This document shows positions 44,546 to 53,597 of a DNA stretch of 64,000 nt, in pieces (position 1 is the stretch's first letter; the number at the start of each line of letters is the position of its first letter). The translations under genes were made by a program, and so were the position numbers. The DNA is from SHLQ01 sp033344795. Its GTDB lineage: Bacteria > Actinomycetota > Acidimicrobiia > Acidimicrobiales > SHLQ01. The notes under the pieces were generated by a model. The model worked only from the letters and a program-made list of their open reading frames with translations, was not told where the DNA came from and ran no database searches. The stretch lies in assembly GCA_033344795.1 (NCBI GenBank), contig JAWPMS010000001.1, positions 1,550,001-1,614,000 on the forward strand, written 5' to 3'.

Positions 44546-47500
44546 CGTGACTCGTTCGGCATGTCGATCTGCGTCACTGGTCGATCAATCGTGATCTCGA
44601 TGAAGCTGTCGAGTGGCGCGGGCCGGCCGGTGAGCCAACCTTGAATGAGGTCGCACCGAAGGCGTCGCAACGCGTTGAGTTCCTCGTTGGTCTCCACGCC
44701 TTCGCCCACCACGGTCATACCGAGGTCATGTGCCATTTCGATGGCTCGTCGGACAACACCGGCCGCGCCGACGTCGTCCACGATGGGCGTGATCAGGCTG
44801 CGATCGAGCTTGAGAATCTGTGCGGGCAGCGAGTTCAGATAGGACAGGTTCGATTGACCTGAGCCGAAGTCGTCGATGGCGATCTTGACGCCCATTCGTC
44901 GCAGGCGATGCAGCAGGTCGACATCGGCCTGAGACGTTGCGACACCCTCGGTGATCTCGAACACCACCCGGCTTCGGTCGACCGCGGACTGGTTGAGGAC
45001 CGAGTCGATCCGGTCGAGCAGATGAGGGTCGCCGAGTTCGACGGGGGAGAGGTTCACCGCGACATACGGAGATTGACCAGGAAGGAAAGGCAACGCTGCG
45101 CAGGCCTCTCGGAGCGCGAACTCACCAATCGCCATGATGAGGTTTGTCTCTTCCGCGAGGGGCACGAACTCTGCTGGGGAGACGGGCTTGCCGTCGAGCT
45201 CACCGCGGATGAGGCACTCATACCCTTCGATCGCCGTGGTGACCGCGTTGACCACCGGCTGAAAGTGAATCGAAAGATCGCGATTTCCGATCGCTTGCTC
45301 GAGCCAAGCAATGAGCTGGGTACGGCGTCGAACCTCATCACGATGTCGCGACTCGAAGTGGACGACCTGCGTCGTGCGGCTGTCCGATTGACGGATTGCC
45401 GCGGACAGGTTGGCCAGCGTTTGTGTGAGGTCTCGGTCGTTGTGATCGACCTGATCGAGACCGATCGTCATCGCAACCGAGATACTCGTACCGTCGACGT
45501 CGAGCGGCTCCGCGAACCCGTCGACGATCGCGTCGACGAGTTGGGACGATTGTGTCTCGGGCACCAACACCACGAAGTCCGGTTGGCCGATACGGGCGAT
45601 CGAACCGGTCGCGCGGCGGTCGTCCAGCGTCGTCTGCACAATTGATTCAATATGTTTGGCGACGCGCCGTAGAACGAGGTCTCGAGCGTCTCGGCCGAAC
45701 GAGCCATCGAGCTCTTCGAGACGCTGTGGATGGATTCCGATCGCCGTCCAACCGACTGCGGTTGCGTCTTGTTCACGGAACCATCGTTGAAGGTGGGTGG
45801 AGTTGGGAAGCCCAGTGAGTAGGTCGTGTTCCCGGCTGTGTGTCGCGCTGGATTCTGCGTGCTGACGCCGATGGGCTTGCGCCAGGATTCGCCCAGCGGT
45901 TTCGATCAGCGACACGAGCGGCTCGGGGTGTGCGGGTTCGACGTCGCCGAAAACGAGTACCAGAACGGCAGGCGGGCCGACGGGAAACGCGACCAGACTC
46001 GCGACGCCGTGACCATTTCGAAGTTCGACGAGCTGCGCCTGATCGGTCAGCGTGGGAACTTGAAGCGCGGAGATGCTGGGCTCCAACGCCACGCCGAGAT
46101 CGATCAGTGGCGGTCCGCTCGGGTGTTCGTGGAGATGCGCGTGCGAACCGTGGAGGGCCCGAGGCAGGTGGTGGAGAACTGCGGAGGTCAACTCCGGAGC
46201 AGTTTCGGCGAGAACGGCGGCGTTCGAGATCTCGGTCATCACCTCGCGGCGATCGAGTTCTTCGCGGACGGTGTCTCGATGGTCTTCGCTCGTGGCCAGG
46301 GTCGCGTTCATGGTGTTGGCCAGGCGAAGCCAGTCACCCTCGAGCTCGCTGGTGTCGATTCGTTCGGTGTACACCCCGCTCGAGATCGAGGCGCTGACGT
46401 CATCGACGTCCTTCCAGATCTTTTCCATCGTCGTGGCGAGCGTTGAAAATGCACCGGCCACCTCGGCAATCTCGTCGGAGGCCGGGTCGGCGAGTGGTGC
46501 CAACTCGCCCTTCGACAACTTGCGTGCGTTGGCACGAAGCGTCGAGAGAGGTCCAACGATGCTCCGTCTCAAGGCCACAGCGCCGAAGATGGCGAGAGCG
46601 AGCACGGTGAGCACGATCGAGGTGAGCAGCAGGAGGCGACCGAGTTCTTTGTCGGCAGCCGATGCGATCGACGTCCGCAACGTTGTGGTTTCATCGGTGA
46701 CCAACTCGGCCAGACTCAACCGTCGCACGTCGGCGGCGAGCTTCCAGCGGTCTTCTTCGAGCCCGTTGGTGGGCAGGTCGAGATATTCCGAGCGAATCAG
46801 AGTGATCGTTCGCCATGCGGGCGAGATCGTCAGTGCTTCGAGGGCTGCAGCGCCGTCCTCGGTGGCGTTGATCGTGAATCGACCGAGCGATCCAGATGCC
46901 GACGTGTGCAATCGGGTGAGAACGGTGGGATCGGCATCGCCGAGTCGTGCTTCCAGATCTTCGAGAAGGAGCAACTCCTCAGCGTCGAGAAGGGCCAGCA
47001 ATGCGCTCCGGCGCTGCTCTGCTCGGCCAAGCGGTGCGCTGGCCAGCTCCGCCTCGATGGTTGCGCCGAACGCGTCGATGAGTTCGGTGTAGATGACCGC
47101 GGCTTGCGCTGACTGGCGGTTGGCAGCGAGCGACCGGGCCGTGAGCAGATCCTGGCCAACGTTTGATGCCGCATTGAGATCTTGGAGTGCGTCGAGCGCG
47201 CCGGAGTCGAAGCTCTCGACCACGATGGCTGGTGTGTCGGTTTCCGCGCTGGCTGGTGTCGTCGGATCGCCGTCGACCAACTGATGGCGCTCCGCTTGGA
47301 TCGAAGCGCGGGTTTCGACGAGGGCGGAGACCTCTTCGGTGACGACTCGGAACTGGCGTAGCTCGAGGAGCGACTGCGCGTCAGTCCAGACAAGGAAGCC
47401 GATGAGGCTGATCAGCGTCATCGTCGGAATTGCAATGAAGAGAACGAGACGGGGTCCAATGGCAATGCGCCGGAGTACTCGCCTTCGCGTCCGCGGGCGA

Positions 47501-47571
47501 TCGGACGTCTGCGCGTCCGTTTGACGATCCCCAGCTCGCTTGCGAAAACCCACGTATTTCAATCGGCACAA
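44542..47571 (-). CDS. HAMP-GGDEF-EAL membrane receptor, degenerate GGDEF and intact EAL
   Basis: A protein of about 1009 residues. Membrane segments at 40-62 and 312-334 enclose a 250-residue helical sensor. A HAMP-like region (335-390), a GAF-like stretch (about 440-575), a GGDEF domain and an EAL domain follow. The GGDEF signature reads GQPDF (662-666), so cyclase activity is probably lost. The EAL domain keeps E785, N840, E872, D900-D901, K921, E957 and Q977, so c-di-GMP hydrolysis is likely. The start is uncertain: TTG 47571 or GTG 47553. The next gene, a solute-binding lipoprotein, overlaps its stop. Confidence 0.88.
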   Translation of the reverse strand: MCRLKYVGFRKRAGDRQTDAQTSDRPRTRRRVLRRIAIGPRLVLFIAIPTMTLISLIGFLVWTDAQSLLELRQFRVVTEEVSALVETRASIQAERHQLVDGDPTTPASAETDTPAIVVESFDSGALDALQDLNAASNVGQDLLTARSLAANRQSAQAAVIYTELIDAFGATIEAELASAPLGRAEQRRSALLALLDAEELLLLEDLEARLGDADPTVLTRLHTSASGSLGRFTINATEDGAAALEALTISPAWRTITLIRSEYLDLPTNGLEEDRWKLAADVRRLSLAELVTDETTTLRTSIASAADKELGRLLLLTSIVLTVLALAIFGAVALRRSIVGPLSTLRANARKLSKGELAPLADPASDEIAEVAGAFSTLATTMEKIWKDVDDVSASISSGVYTERIDTSELEGDWLRLANTMNATLATSEDHRDTVREELDRREVMTEISNAAVLAETAPELTSAVLHHLPRALHGSHAHLHEHPSGPPLIDLGVALEPSISALQVPTLTDQAQLVELRNGHGVASLVAFPVGPPAVLVLVFGDVEPAHPEPLVSLIETAGRILAQAHRRQHAESSATHSREHDLLTGLPNSTHLQRWFREQDATAVGWTAIGIHPQRLEELDGSFGRDARDLVLRRVAKHIESIVQTTLDDRRATGSIARIGQPDFVVLVPETQSSQLVDAIVDGFAEPLDVDGTSISVAMTIGLDQVDHNDRDLTQTLANLSAAIRQSDSRTTQVVHFESRHRDEVRRRTQLIAWLEQAIGNRDLSIHFQPVVNAVTTAIEGYECLIRGELDGKPVSPAEFVPLAEETNLIMAIGEFALREACAALPFLPGQSPYVAVNLSPVELGDPHLLDRIDSVLNQSAVDRSRVVFEITEGVATSQADVDLLHRLRRMGVKIAIDDFGSGQSNLSYLNSLPAQILKLDRSLITPIVDDVGAAGVVRRAIEMAHDLGMTVVGEGVETNEELNALRRLRCDLIQGWLTGRPAPLDSFIEITIDRPVTQIDMPNESR

Positions 47572-47640
47572 ATCGGTAGTAGTTGACCAGGTTCCTCCAC
47601 ATGGGCGCGTGCCCCGTTCACGTGCTGAACTCGCCAGCTC

Positions 47641-48801
47641 GTGAGCCGTGACATCAACACTCTGTGGGCATTGTTCGCCGGATCCCTACTTCTCGTGATG
47701 AACGTGGGAGTGGTCGGAGTCGTCGAAGGGCTCACCAGACGACGGATGGTGGCCACCGGCGCGGCTCGTCATCTCGGCGGGTTTCTCGGCGCCGTCATCG
47801 GTGTCGTGGGGTGTGGATATGCGCTTGGTTATGGCCCCGGGAACGAGTGGTTCGGGCAGGAGGGTTTCTTTCTTTCGGGCGTCGACTTCTCACCCGAAGC
47901 TGCCGGCGACTCCGCAACGGCTGCCGCACGGATCTTCCTTCTGGTTGGTCAGTCGGCGTTCTTCGTGTCGCTCGTCATGGCTGCGCTGGCCGAACGAACG
48001 ACATTCGCCGCGCACATCGTCTGTGGCCTGATCGCAGGCGGGCTGCTGGTGCCATCGACCCAACGGGCGCTCGATCCCGAAGGCATCCTTGGTTCGATCA
48101 GCGTGAACGACAGCTCGTTCGTGGACTCGTCAGCGGCCTCAATATTCGCGATGGCCGGATGGCTCGGTCTTCTGGGAGCGATGGTCATCGGCCCTCGGCT
48201 CGGGTGGATAGGCGCGAATGGAAATGTCCGTGTCATCCCCGGGAAGTCACCGTGGATCGTTGGCGCCGGTGCGTTGCTCTTCTTGGCGGGGTCCGCCGGA
48301 CTGTCTTCGATTCCTGACGCCCAGTGGAACGATCGCGTTTCGAACGCTGCCGTGGCCTTGCTCCTCGGCGCGACCGCCGGCGGGTGTATTGCGGCGGCGA
48401 TCGGGGTTCGGCGACACGGACGCGTCACCGTTTCTGGACTGGCGGGCGGCCTGCTGGCAGGTGTGGTTGCCACCTCGGGTGCGCTGCTGCATGTCGGTCC
48501 AACCGGCGCGCTTGTGCTCGGCGCGATCGGTGGCGGGGTCGCCCAGGTGGCTGCGATCGCTCTTGAGCGGTGGCGCATCGATGATCCCGCTGGCGCCGTA
48601 TCGGCGTTTGGCGCTGCGGGTGTCGTTGGTTCACTCGGTGCACGCGCGTTCGATCTCGATCAGCTGTTGGCTCAGGTCATTGGCCAGCTGATCATCGCCG
48701 CCTGGTCGATCGTTGTCGCCGGTCTGGTGTTCGGAACGCTTCGAGCCGTTCGAGTGCTGCGGGTGAGTCGCGACGTCGAAATGGTCGGTCTCGACCGCTG
48801 A
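47641..48801 (+). CDS. Ammonium-transporter-family protein lacking the twin histidines
   Basis: A 386-residue polytopic protein (about 10-11 membrane segments) of the Amt/Rh family. The helix segment around D162 (DSSAASIFAMAGWLGLLGAMVIGPR) and IDDPAGAVSAFGAAGVVGSLGAR align with AmtB pore helices. The two pore histidines of the family (VVH and VHG) are both replaced by phenylalanine, F169 and F323. Ammonium conduction by the standard route is therefore doubtful, and it may be a sensor or move another solute. The start is a GTG at 47641, divergent from the GGDEF-EAL gene. No GlnK gene accompanies it. Confidence 0.78.
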   Translation: MSRDINTLWALFAGSLLLVMNVGVVGVVEGLTRRRMVATGAARHLGGFLGAVIGVVGCGYALGYGPGNEWFGQEGFFLSGVDFSPEAAGDSATAAARIFLLVGQSAFFVSLVMAALAERTTFAAHIVCGLIAGGLLVPSTQRALDPEGILGSISVNDSSFVDSSAASIFAMAGWLGLLGAMVIGPRLGWIGANGNVRVIPGKSPWIVGAGALLFLAGSAGLSSIPDAQWNDRVSNAAVALLLGATAGGCIAAAIGVRRHGRVTVSGLAGGLLAGVVATSGALLHVGPTGALVLGAIGGGVAQVAAIALERWRIDDPAGAVSAFGAAGVVGSLGARAFDLDQLLAQVIGQLIIAAWSIVVAGLVFGTLRAVRVLRVSRDVEMVGLDR

Positions 48802-48806
48802 ACAGC

Positions 48807-48883
48807 TGGTCGGGTAGAGAGGATTTGAACCTCCGACCTCCTCGTCCCGAACGAGGCGCGCTACCAAGCTGCGCTACTACCCG
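48807..48883 (-). tRNA. tRNA-Pro (anticodon CGG)
   Basis: The reverse strand folds as a complete tRNA. The acceptor stem is CGGGTAG/CTACCCG. An anticodon stem encloses loop TTCGGGA, giving anticodon CGG, and the T-arm contains GGTTCAAATCC. The CCA end is encoded at 48809-48807. It reads the CCG proline codon. Confidence 0.95.
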
Positions 48884-48930
48884 AAATTGCCCTCTGGAGT
48901 ATAGGAGGACCGGGTAGAACGTGGCCAGGC

Positions 48931-49296
48931 TCAGGCGTCGAGTAGCTCTTGCGCTGCACGCCGCAGAGCGAGGGAATTCAGCGGTTTCGTCACCCATGCG
49001 TCAGCATCGGATGTGGTCGCGAGGAACTCGTCGGCTTGACGATCGAGGAGCAGCAAGACCGGCACCTCTGGTAGACGACCGGCACGAGCCTCTTGTTTGA
49101 TCAAGATCGAGGTGGCGACGCCGCCCATGTTGCCAATCTGCAGATCGAGAATGACGAGTTCGGGATCGACTTCGGTCACGGCGGCGGCGACGGCGGAACC
49201 CTCCCTCACCCGATGGACGTCATGTGTGCCGCCCAGGGCAGCGGCGACATCGGCGAACAGCCAATCGGCATCGGTGGCGAGAAGAACGTCAGTCAT
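48931..49296 (-). CDS. Stand-alone response-regulator receiver domain
   Basis: A 121-residue single-domain protein with the CheY-like fold. An acidic pair sits near the start (ATDAD), the phospho-acceptor is the Asp in VILDLQIGN, and the conserved Lys is in WVTKPL. There is no output domain. The ATG at 49296 gives the normal length; the in-frame extension to 49371 adds an Arg-rich stretch unlike receivers. It is divergent from a STAS protein, and both may act in a partner-switching or signalling pathway. No histidine kinase is nearby. Confidence 0.85.
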   Translation of the reverse strand: MTDVLLATDADWLFADVAAALGGTHDVHRVREGSAVAAAVTEVDPELVILDLQIGNMGGVATSILIKQEARAGRLPEVPVLLLLDRQADEFLATTSDADAWVTKPLNSLALRRAAQELLDA

Positions 49297-49474
49297 TGTG
49301 AACAGAGCGTAGCAAGCACGAACACCTTCTGAATGCCGACGGCGATGTCGTGAGAAGTGCCGGTCGTTCACACTTCAAGTGTTCTGTTCGCTTCGTGGCG
49401 ATAGTCTGTTGCATTCGCTGTAGGAACGATTGCAGATCGACCGATCTGATCGAGCGGTGCAAGCGAGGTGCCAC

Positions 49475-49822
49475 GTGCTGGAAATCAACGTTGAGTCATC
49501 AGACGAGGGAGAGGGATATCACCTCTGCCGGCTCACCGGCGAGGTTGATGCCTACACGGTCGGTGAGTTTCGCGAAGCCCTCGCTGGAATCGAAGACGTT
49601 CGGTGGTTGATCATCGATCTGTCCGAGGTGCCGTTCATGGATTCAGCTGGCCTGGGTGCCCTCATCGGCGGCATTCGTCGCGTTCGCGAAGGTGAAGGCG
49701 ATGTGGCGGTTGTCAGCACGACAGCGAGCTTGAATCGTTTGCTTCACACCACGGGATTCGACCGAATCGTTCCGGTCACGGAGTCTCTGGAAGACGCGCT
49801 CACCGCGTTGGCGGAAGACTGA
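49475..49822 (+). CDS. STAS-domain anti-sigma factor antagonist
   Basis: A 115-residue SpoIIAA/RsbV-like STAS protein with the phosphorylatable serine in FMDSAGLGALIGG. Such proteins release a sigma factor by binding its anti-sigma kinase when unphosphorylated. The likely start is a GTG at 49475 with GCGAGG upstream. The cognate kinase, phosphatase and sigma factor are not adjacent. The divergent single receiver protein may be functionally linked. Confidence 0.87.
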   Translation: MLEINVESSDEGEGYHLCRLTGEVDAYTVGEFREALAGIEDVRWLIIDLSEVPFMDSAGLGALIGGIRRVREGEGDVAVVSTTASLNRLLHTTGFDRIVPVTESLEDALTALAED

Positions 49823-49824
49823 GC

Positions 49825-51777
49825 TCAGTCGCTTCGCCCGAGGGCGGCGCAAAGCATTCGAATTCCATCAAGATCGGCCACCGGTTCGGGAAGGTCCTCG
49901 ACGAGCACGAGCGGCAGATTCGTCTCTCTTGCGTACGTTGCGATGTTGGCTCGTTCGGCGATCCGTTTTGCCCGAAGATGGCCGATGATCTGCTTTGCAG
50001 CCCGTGAGCGGCCTGCTGGCCGAACCGATGGCGTGCATCGATTGGCGATGGTGAGCTCGGGAGTGACCCCGGCGCCCGCGAGCTGCGTGACGAATCTCTG
50101 AGCGTTGTGCAAGGAGGCACCGGTTGGAGATGCCACCACGACGAATCCGGTCGCATCACTCCTGAGCAACGCATGGATGGCATCGCCACGTTCACGGAAG
50201 CCTTCCTCGACGCCCTGGAAGCTCTTGAAGAAGTCGACGGCCTCTTTGACGACCGTTCCGCCCACGGTCGCGACGAGTTGCCCCACGAGACCACCCAGCG
50301 CTCGATTGACAAGCGAACGCCTCTTTCCGTGTACCAACAGTCGGTACACCCGATTGTCGAGAAGGCGCGCGAGCAGCGTCGGCGCATCGAGAAAGGCGAG
50401 CGCGTCCGACGATGGTGGGGTGTCGACCACGACCAGGTCGATCGTCGTGTCTGTGTGCAACTCCCAGAGGCGTTCGACGGCCATGTACTCGGTCATCCCG
50501 GACAGTGAGTCCGTGAGCTGCGCGGCGAGGGGTGAACCCAGAATTCGATCGGCGTGCTCTGACGAGTCTGCGTGTGTCCGAACGACTCGTTCGAAGGTCC
50601 TGCCCGGATCGAGCATCGTTGCTCGAAGCCGTCCGGTGCCATCGACGTGCACGTCGTGGAGGTCGTCATCGAGCCGATCGAGGCCAAGAGCGTCGGCGAG
50701 ACGTTTGGCGGGGTCGATCGTCACGAGGGCCACCGAGCGGCCCTGGCAGGCCGCTTGGTACGCGAGCGCTGCTCCCAACGTGGTCTTGCCTACGCCGCCG
50801 GTACCGACCGTCACGACGACATCTCGATCGAGGCAGTTGAGGAGTTTCTCGTGCGCTGACTCGGGTACGGCGTCGATGAGTCTCGGCTCCGTCGTTGCAT
50901 CGTCGCTTGGATCTCCGAGAAGCTCGTGGACGTGCGTCGGTGTGACGACACCATTCGGGTTCTCTCGGGTCAGGAGGCGTGGGACGGGGAGTTCGGAGTC
51001 CAAGCGGGCGAGGTGTTCGGTGATCGACGCGTGTCGGTTTCGCAAGGTCGGTCCGAACTGATGCTCGTCAAAGCTTGACGGTGGCTCTTCGACAGGGAAG
51101 ATGCGGTTGACGACGAGCCCAGCCAATCGGACGCCTGGATCGTCCTCGATGTCGAAGGCGGTTTCGATCGTCTCGTTGACCGGCGTCTCCTCTGGGATCG
51201 TGACGAGCAGAACCGCGCAGGCATCGTGGTCGGTCAACAGCGCGTGGGCTCGAGTTGCCTGGTCGAAGATCGGGCCTTCCGTCGCTGCTGCGGCAACTTG
51301 GCGGGGGGCACGCAGAAGTTCCCGGGCGCGGCCAGATGCGGGACCGTCGACGATGATGCGATCCCATCGCCCGGAATCCACGAGCGAGCGAAGATGTCCG
51401 AGTAGTAGTACGTCCTTGATCCCCGGCACCGACGATGCAATGACCGACAGCGCGCCCGAGTTCTCGAGACGGTCCGCGATCAGGCCCATGCTGCGACCAG
51501 ACAGCCACCCGGCGAGCAATCGGTCTGGTGAGACGCTCTGCCACCCAAGACCTTCCCCGAGCATCACGATGTCGTCGGCACCGGGCGAGTCGAGAGCTGC
51601 GTCGTCGTTGCTGAGCAGTGCCGGCAGTTGTTTCTGCCCTCCCAGTTCGACCACGAGTGTCGAAAGACCACCCTGCGCAGCTTCGGTTCCTAGCGCTGCA
51701 GTCAGTACGGTCTTACCGACTCCACCCTTCCCCGCAATGATGAGGAGCGGAAATGGGTTTTCAAACTCGCTTTCCAC
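49825..51777 (-). CDS. Double ArsA/Get3-type ATPase (two fused domains)
   Basis: A 650-residue protein made of two ArsA/Get3-family P-loop ATPase halves, each with its own deviant Walker A: AGKGGVGKT (about 15-23) and VGTGGVGKTT (about 324-333). In mycobacteria the two halves are encoded by separate neighbouring genes, Rv3679 and Rv3680, next to whiB4, so the fusion is notable. The family handles metalloid resistance or tail-anchored protein delivery; the role here is unknown. The GTG start at 51777 lies inside the first codons of the divergent nfeD gene, so the two genes overlap head to head by 25 bases. Confidence 0.85.
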   Translation of the reverse strand: MESEFENPFPLLIIAGKGGVGKTVLTAALGTEAAQGGLSTLVVELGGQKQLPALLSNDDAALDSPGADDIVMLGEGLGWQSVSPDRLLAGWLSGRSMGLIADRLENSGALSVIASSVPGIKDVLLLGHLRSLVDSGRWDRIIVDGPASGRARELLRAPRQVAAAATEGPIFDQATRAHALLTDHDACAVLLVTIPEETPVNETIETAFDIEDDPGVRLAGLVVNRIFPVEEPPSSFDEHQFGPTLRNRHASITEHLARLDSELPVPRLLTRENPNGVVTPTHVHELLGDPSDDATTEPRLIDAVPESAHEKLLNCLDRDVVVTVGTGGVGKTTLGAALAYQAACQGRSVALVTIDPAKRLADALGLDRLDDDLHDVHVDGTGRLRATMLDPGRTFERVVRTHADSSEHADRILGSPLAAQLTDSLSGMTEYMAVERLWELHTDTTIDLVVVDTPPSSDALAFLDAPTLLARLLDNRVYRLLVHGKRRSLVNRALGGLVGQLVATVGGTVVKEAVDFFKSFQGVEEGFRERGDAIHALLRSDATGFVVVASPTGASLHNAQRFVTQLAGAGVTPELTIANRCTPSVRPAGRSRAAKQIIGHLRAKRIAERANIATYARETNLPLVLVEDLPEPVADLDGIRMLCAALGRSD

Positions 51778-53210
51778 AGCACCATCCGACCAAGATCTCC
51801 AGAGCGCTCGTTGCGCTCCTTCTCGTGTTGGCTGCCTTCATTGTGTCGGCTGTGCCGGCGAATGCACAGGACCCCGCTCCTGCGAAAGCACAGGACGCAG
51901 AAGAGCCGGGCCTCCGCGGCGTTGGCCCCAACGGTTTCGTCGATGTCATCGAGGTCAACGGACTCATCGATCCAGTTTTGGTGAACTTCATCGATCGCAG
52001 CTTGGACGAGTCGCTGCGGCTCGGCGCACGCGCCGTGGTCCTGCAGATGGAGAGCGAGGGTGCAGCCGTCGACGATGAGAAACTCGCAGCGCTCGCAGAA
52101 CGAATCGCCACGTTCGAGATCCCCGTGTCGGTGTGGATCGGTCCGGCCGGAAAGGGGCGGGCACTCGGAGGTGCGGGCCAACTCGCCCTCGCGTCGAGCC
52201 GGATTGGGATGTCGCCAGGGTCTCGGATCGGCGATTTCGGAGAATCTCTCCTGAGTGATGAGGCTGCCGCTGGCACCTTCGCCGAGCTGCTCGATGGCGG
52301 ATTCTCGGGTGAGACGGTGGGCTATGACGAGATGCTCCAGTTCGCGTCAAATGATGGCGACGTTGCAATCCAGGAGGCTCCGACCCTCTTGATTCACCTG
52401 CTGGAGCTCCCCGAGTTCGACTTCACCGTGTACCAGCCAGGTGAAACCATCCCCAACGGACCGCTCGTTGAGGACGAGCCAATTCGTGTTCCGGCGACCG
52501 ATACTCGTTTCATCACGCTGCCGTTGATCGATCAGCAGTTCCACACGTTTTCGTCGGCGAGTGTTGCCTACCTCTTGTTCGTCATCGGACTTGGCCTCTT
52601 GGTGTTCGAACTCTTCACCGCCGGAGTCGGTGTCGCAGGCGTCATCGGCGCCGGTTGCGTGTTGGCCGGCGGCTACGGGCTGGCGGTTCTCGATGCGAGA
52701 TGGTGGGCGGTCCTGCTTCTGTTGATCGCGTTCTTCGGGTTCGCCGTCGACGTGCAATCTGGAATCCAAGCGTTCTGGAGCACCGTTGGGTCTCTCTTTC
52801 TCGTCATCGGTTCGGTCTTCTTGCTCGGCGAATACAGCATTGGTTGGTTGCCGCTCACCGTGGGCATCATCGGAATGTTGCTCGCGATGCTTGGTGGGAT
52901 GCCCGCCATGGTTCGGACGCGATTCTCGACGCCGACGATCGGTCGCGAGTGGATGATCGGCGAGGTCGGCGAGGTGGTGGAAGCCGTCGACCCAGAAGGT
53001 GTCGTCATGTTTCGCGGCGCTCCATGGCGCGCTCGTACAAACAGAGCAACACCGATCGCAACCGGCGAGCGAGCCCTCGTCGTCGAGGTTGACGGACTGC
53101 TCCTCGAGGTCACCCCCGAAGAGGGTGGCGCGGTGGACTACCGAGAGCAGCGCCGAGGTGGCTCGAGCGAGACACTCGACGAGGACACCGGCGCTGACGT
53201 GAACATCTGA
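51753..53210 (+). CDS. NfeD family membrane protein, long form with degenerate protease-like domain
   Basis: A 485-residue protein. A signal peptide (about 16-38, ending NAQ) is followed by a ClpP/SppA-like domain (about 60-240), then about five membrane segments (about 268-385) and a C-terminal OB-fold NfeD domain (about 395-460). In active NfeD proteases the catalytic serine lies in an SAG motif; here the equivalent stretch reads RALGGAGQLAL, with Gly at 140. Proteolysis is thus doubtful. These proteins usually work with stomatin-like partners, and none is nearby. The ATG at 51753 has a good GGAG site that lies inside the opposite gene. Confidence 0.87.
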   Translation: MGFQTRFPQHHPTKISRALVALLLVLAAFIVSAVPANAQDPAPAKAQDAEEPGLRGVGPNGFVDVIEVNGLIDPVLVNFIDRSLDESLRLGARAVVLQMESEGAAVDDEKLAALAERIATFEIPVSVWIGPAGKGRALGGAGQLALASSRIGMSPGSRIGDFGESLLSDEAAAGTFAELLDGGFSGETVGYDEMLQFASNDGDVAIQEAPTLLIHLLELPEFDFTVYQPGETIPNGPLVEDEPIRVPATDTRFITLPLIDQQFHTFSSASVAYLLFVIGLGLLVFELFTAGVGVAGVIGAGCVLAGGYGLAVLDARWWAVLLLLIAFFGFAVDVQSGIQAFWSTVGSLFLVIGSVFLLGEYSIGWLPLTVGIIGMLLAMLGGMPAMVRTRFSTPTIGREWMIGEVGEVVEAVDPEGVVMFRGAPWRARTNRATPIATGERALVVEVDGLLLEVTPEEGGAVDYREQRRGGSSETLDEDTGADVNI

Positions 53211-53323
53211 AGTTCGATCGCTGGCCTGTGACCGGACAAATCGCGTGCGGAAGATGAACGTTCTTTTGCCCCCCTTGTGCTTCTCGTCACAACGCGCCTA
53301 GGTTCGCCTTAGGAGGCGAAATT

Positions 53324-53590
53324 TTGGCGGCACAAGAGAACGCAGTACAAACGAGTGACTTGCTTTGGCAGGAACGAGCAGCATGTCGAGGGCCCCTCGG
53401 CGCGGTGTTCTTTCCGCCCCCGACGACCGAACGCAAGCGAGAGAAGCTCGCCCGAGAGGCGCGAGCAAAAGAGATCTGTCTCTCCTGCCCGGTGCTGCAC
53501 GATTGCAGGGCATATGCGATATCGATCCGTGAGCCCCATGGTGTGTGGGGCGGGTTGAGCGAACAAGAACGACGCGCGCTGCTCGTCTGA
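53324..53590 (+). CDS. WhiB family transcriptional regulator
   Basis: An 88-residue actinobacterial Fe-S regulator. The four cluster cysteines are in AACRG and CLSCPVLHDC, followed by the GVWGG turn. WhiB proteins bind sigma factor or DNA and respond to redox or NO. I chose the TTG start at 53324 because AGGAGG lies eight bases upstream. The nearby ArsA-type ATPase recalls the mycobacterial whiB4 locus. It converges with selB. Confidence 0.93.
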   Translation: MAAQENAVQTSDLLWQERAACRGPLGAVFFPPPTTERKREKLAREARAKEICLSCPVLHDCRAYAISIREPHGVWGGLSEQERRALLV

Positions 53591-53597
53591 GCAGACG

